64,000 nucleotides of DNA from Denitromonas iodatirespirans (GTDB taxonomy: Bacteria > Pseudomonadota > Gammaproteobacteria > Burkholderiales > Rhodocyclaceae), in contig NZ_JAEKFT010000014.1 in NCBI RefSeq assembly GCF_018524365.1, positions 1-64,000 on the forward strand, written 5' to 3'. Below the pieces are notes generated by a model. That model was not told where the DNA came from, did no database searches, and worked only from the letters and a program-made list of their open reading frames with translations. Shown piece by piece: positions 61,939-64,000 of the stretch; positions within the stretch are counted from its first letter, which is position 1; every line of letters starts with the position of its first letter. A program made the translations under genes and the position numbers.

Positions 61939-63921
61939 ATGTCCGCACTCCTCAACCCCCCTCAGCGCGAAGCGATCCGTTACCTCGACGGCCCCTGCCT
62001 GGTGCTCGCCGGTGCCGGCAGCGGCAAGACGCGGGTGATCACGCAGAAGATCGCCCACCTGGTCGAGACCTGCGACTTCAGCCCGCACAACATCGCCGCC
62101 ATCACCTTTACCAACAAGGCGGCCAAGGAGATGCAGGAGCGGGTCGGCGGCCTGCTCGGCGGTGGCAAGGCCAAGGGGCTGACGGTGTGCACCTTCCACG
62201 CCCTCGGGGTGCGCATGGTGCGCCAGGAGGCCAAGCACTGCGGGCTCAAGCCGCAGTTCTCGATTCTCGACGCCTCCGACGCCAACCAGATCGTCGCCGA
62301 TCTCGTGACCGACTCGGACCGTGCCTACGCCCGTTCGCTGCAGTGGACCATCTCGGGCTGGAAGAACGCCATGATCCCGCCCGAAGAGGCGGTCAAGCTG
62401 GCCAACGACGACATCTCCGCCGCCGCCGCCAAGGTCTACGGCGAATACGAGCGGACGCTGCGTGCCTATCAGGCGGTCGATTTCGACGACCTCATCGGTC
62501 TGCCGGTGCGCCTGCTCGAAGAAAACGAGGAAGTGCGCGAACGCTGGCAAAACCGTCTGCGCTATCTGCTGATCGACGAATACCAGGACACCAACCGCGC
62601 CCAGTACCGCCTGCTGCGCCAACTCGCCGGCGTGCGCGGCGCCTTCACCGCGGTGGGCGACGACGACCAGGCGATCTACGCCTGGCGCGGCGCCGACGTC
62701 GAAAACCTGAATCTGCTGCAGACCGACTACCCGCGCCTCAAGGTCATCAAGCTGGAGCAGAACTACCGCTCCAGCGCGCGCATCCTGGGGGCGGCCAACA
62801 CGCTCATCGCCAACAACGAAAAGCTCTTCGACAAGAAGTTGTGGTCCGAGCACGGCGCCGGCGACCCGATCCGCGTGGTCGCCGCGCGCGACCCGGAAGC
62901 CGAGGCGCAGCTGGTGGCGATGCGCATCCAGGCCCACCGCTTCGAGTTCAAGACCAAGTTCTCCGACTACGCCATCCTCTACCGCGGCAACCACCAGGCG
63001 CGCCTGTTCGAGAAGCAGCTGCGCAACAACAAGATTCCCTACGTGATCTCCGGCGGTCAGTCCTTCTTCGACAAGGCCGAGATCCGCGACCTGATCAGCT
63101 ACCTGCGCCTGATGGTCAATGGCGACGATGACCTGGCCTTCATCCGCGCCATCACCACGCCGCGCCGCGGCGTCGGCCCCGGCACCATCGAGGCGCTCGG
63201 CCGCTACGCCGGCATGCGCCATGTGAGCCTGTTCGAAGCCGCCTTCGAAGAAGGGGTGACCGAGCACCTCAACGGCCGCCAGCTTGAGGCGGTGCGCGAA
63301 TTCGGCCAGTTCATCAATCGCCTGGCCGACCGCGCCGCGCGCGAGCGCGCCGCCGAGGTGCTGGAGGTGCTGCTGCACGAGATCCACTACGAAAACTGGT
63401 TGCTCGCCAGCTGCGACACGCGTGAGGCCGAGGGCAAATGGGCCAATGTGCGCGATTTCGTCGAATGGCTCGGCCGCAAGGGCGACCAGGACGACAAGAA
63501 CCTGCTCGAACTGACCCAGACCATCGCCCTGATCTCCATGCTCGACAAGGAAGACGCCGAGTTCGACGGCGTGCAGCTGGCCACCCTGCATGCGTCCAAG
63601 GGCCTGGAATTCAAGCATGTGTTCCTGGTCGGCGTCGAAGAGGGCCTGCTGCCGCACCAATCGGCGCTCGACGAGGGCAATCTGGCCGAAGAGCGGCGGC
63701 TGATGTATGTCGGCATCACCCGCGCCCAGCGCTCGCTCACCGTCACCTGGTGCGAGCGGCGCAAGGCCGGCGCCGACGTGCGCGTCTGCGAAGCCTCGCG
63801 CTTCATCGGCGAAATGGGCGAAGGCGTCGCCGTGGCGAAGAAGGACGACGCGCCGGTGAGTCAGGATGTGGGGCGCGAGCGGCTGGCGAATCTGCGTGCG
63901 ATGCTGGCGGCCAAGCCGTAG
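61939..63921 (+). CDS. rep: ATP-dependent DNA helicase Rep (UvrD/SF1 family)
   Basis: 660 residues, the usual length of Rep. SF1A motifs: Q/Walker A LVLAGAGSGKTRVITQKIAH, Ia AAITFTNKAAKEMQERVGG, II LLIDEYQDTNRAQYRLLRQL, III FTAVGDDDQAIYAWRGADVE, IV LEQNYRSSARILGAAN, V TLHASKGLEFKHVFLVGVEE, VI EERRLMYVGITRAQRSLTVT. Rep removes proteins ahead of replication forks and supports restart. Unrelated to the upstream catabolic genes. Ribosome site is weak. Confidence 0.95.
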   Translation: MSALLNPPQREAIRYLDGPCLVLAGAGSGKTRVITQKIAHLVETCDFSPHNIAAITFTNKAAKEMQERVGGLLGGGKAKGLTVCTFHALGVRMVRQEAKHCGLKPQFSILDASDANQIVADLVTDSDRAYARSLQWTISGWKNAMIPPEEAVKLANDDISAAAAKVYGEYERTLRAYQAVDFDDLIGLPVRLLEENEEVRERWQNRLRYLLIDEYQDTNRAQYRLLRQLAGVRGAFTAVGDDDQAIYAWRGADVENLNLLQTDYPRLKVIKLEQNYRSSARILGAANTLIANNEKLFDKKLWSEHGAGDPIRVVAARDPEAEAQLVAMRIQAHRFEFKTKFSDYAILYRGNHQARLFEKQLRNNKIPYVISGGQSFFDKAEIRDLISYLRLMVNGDDDLAFIRAITTPRRGVGPGTIEALGRYAGMRHVSLFEAAFEEGVTEHLNGRQLEAVREFGQFINRLADRAARERAAEVLEVLLHEIHYENWLLASCDTREAEGKWANVRDFVEWLGRKGDQDDKNLLELTQTIALISMLDKEDAEFDGVQLATLHASKGLEFKHVFLVGVEEGLLPHQSALDEGNLAEERRLMYVGITRAQRSLTVTWCERRKAGADVRVCEASRFIGEMGEGVAVAKKDDAPVSQDVGRERLANLRAMLAAKP

Positions 63922-64000
63922 CGGCCGCGATGGCGCCCGGTCGGGAATTCATGGCCGGCCGACGTGTCGAACCCTGCACGTCCTGCGCGGCATCCCGTTG

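Noticed and set aside
60964-63660. Minus-strand 898-residue open frame
   Set aside because: Antisense of nagL and rep; the plus strand shows seven helicase motifs.

Overview
The window is GC-rich chromosomal DNA from a betaproteobacterium, most likely of the order Rhodocyclales (Thauera/Azoarcus/Aromatoleum-like). The grounds are gene content and order: mnmG-rsmG-parA-parB-atpIBEFHAGDC, gatCAB divergent from mreBCD-mrdA-rodA-rlpA-dacA-dat-DUF493-lipB-lipA, and repeats of a type I recall from intergenic DNA of this group. Genus is inference only. No rRNA, tRNA or CRISPR was seen.

Layout. 1-1.6 kb is an accessory edge: the cut-off end of an IS3-family element, a tautomerase-fold protein and an unknown protein. 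1.9-13.7 kb is a mixed set of single genes: a large CBS-PAS-GGDEF-EAL c-di-GMP protein, a signal peptidase I, a short chemotaxis transducer, an NADPH:FMN reductase, a membrane protein, an SLC13-type permease with RCK domains, a PHA depolymerase, thiol peroxidase, an EamA exporter and a DUF481 outer-membrane protein. 13.9-25.2 kb is the housekeeping block mnmG-rsmG-parA-parB followed by the complete F1Fo ATP synthase operon, ending in a strong bidirectional terminator. 25.3-27.9 kb (minus strand) is a ubiquinone-linked operon: DUF971, ubiE, Tim44-like, ubiJ. 28.0-30.1 kb is phoB-phoR with a candidate Pho box. 30.1-34.1 kb (minus) holds an unknown protein, a HIT protein, a class II glutamine amidotransferase and two small exported DUF proteins. 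34.2-38.1 kb (minus) is gatC-gatA-lipoprotein-gatB. 38.2-49.9 kb (plus) is the cell-elongation module, then D-Ala carboxypeptidase, D-amino acid transaminase and lipoate synthesis genes, then TfoX-C and DUF4197 proteins.

49.9-61.8 kb is the most distinctive region: a Yip1-like membrane protein, a NahR/NagR-type LysR regulator and, divergent from it, an apparently single operon encoding a complete salicylate catabolic route. It has a three-component salicylate 5-hydroxylase (nagAa, nagG, nagH, nagAb), a five-gene branched-chain-type ABC importer, gentisate 1,2-dioxygenase, fumarylpyruvate hydrolase and maleylpyruvate isomerase. Together they would import an aromatic acid, hydroxylate it to gentisate, open the ring and deliver fumarate and pyruvate. 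The regulator/operon gap carries a good match to the NahR operator. The window ends with the Rep helicase gene.

Most of the window is ordinary core genome. I did not find a wholly new system. The points most worth a second look are the importer embedded in the salicylate operon, the Walker A Lys-to-Arg change in its second ATPase, a structured repeat that appears to supply the start signals of the first ATPase, and the double-CBS c-di-GMP protein.
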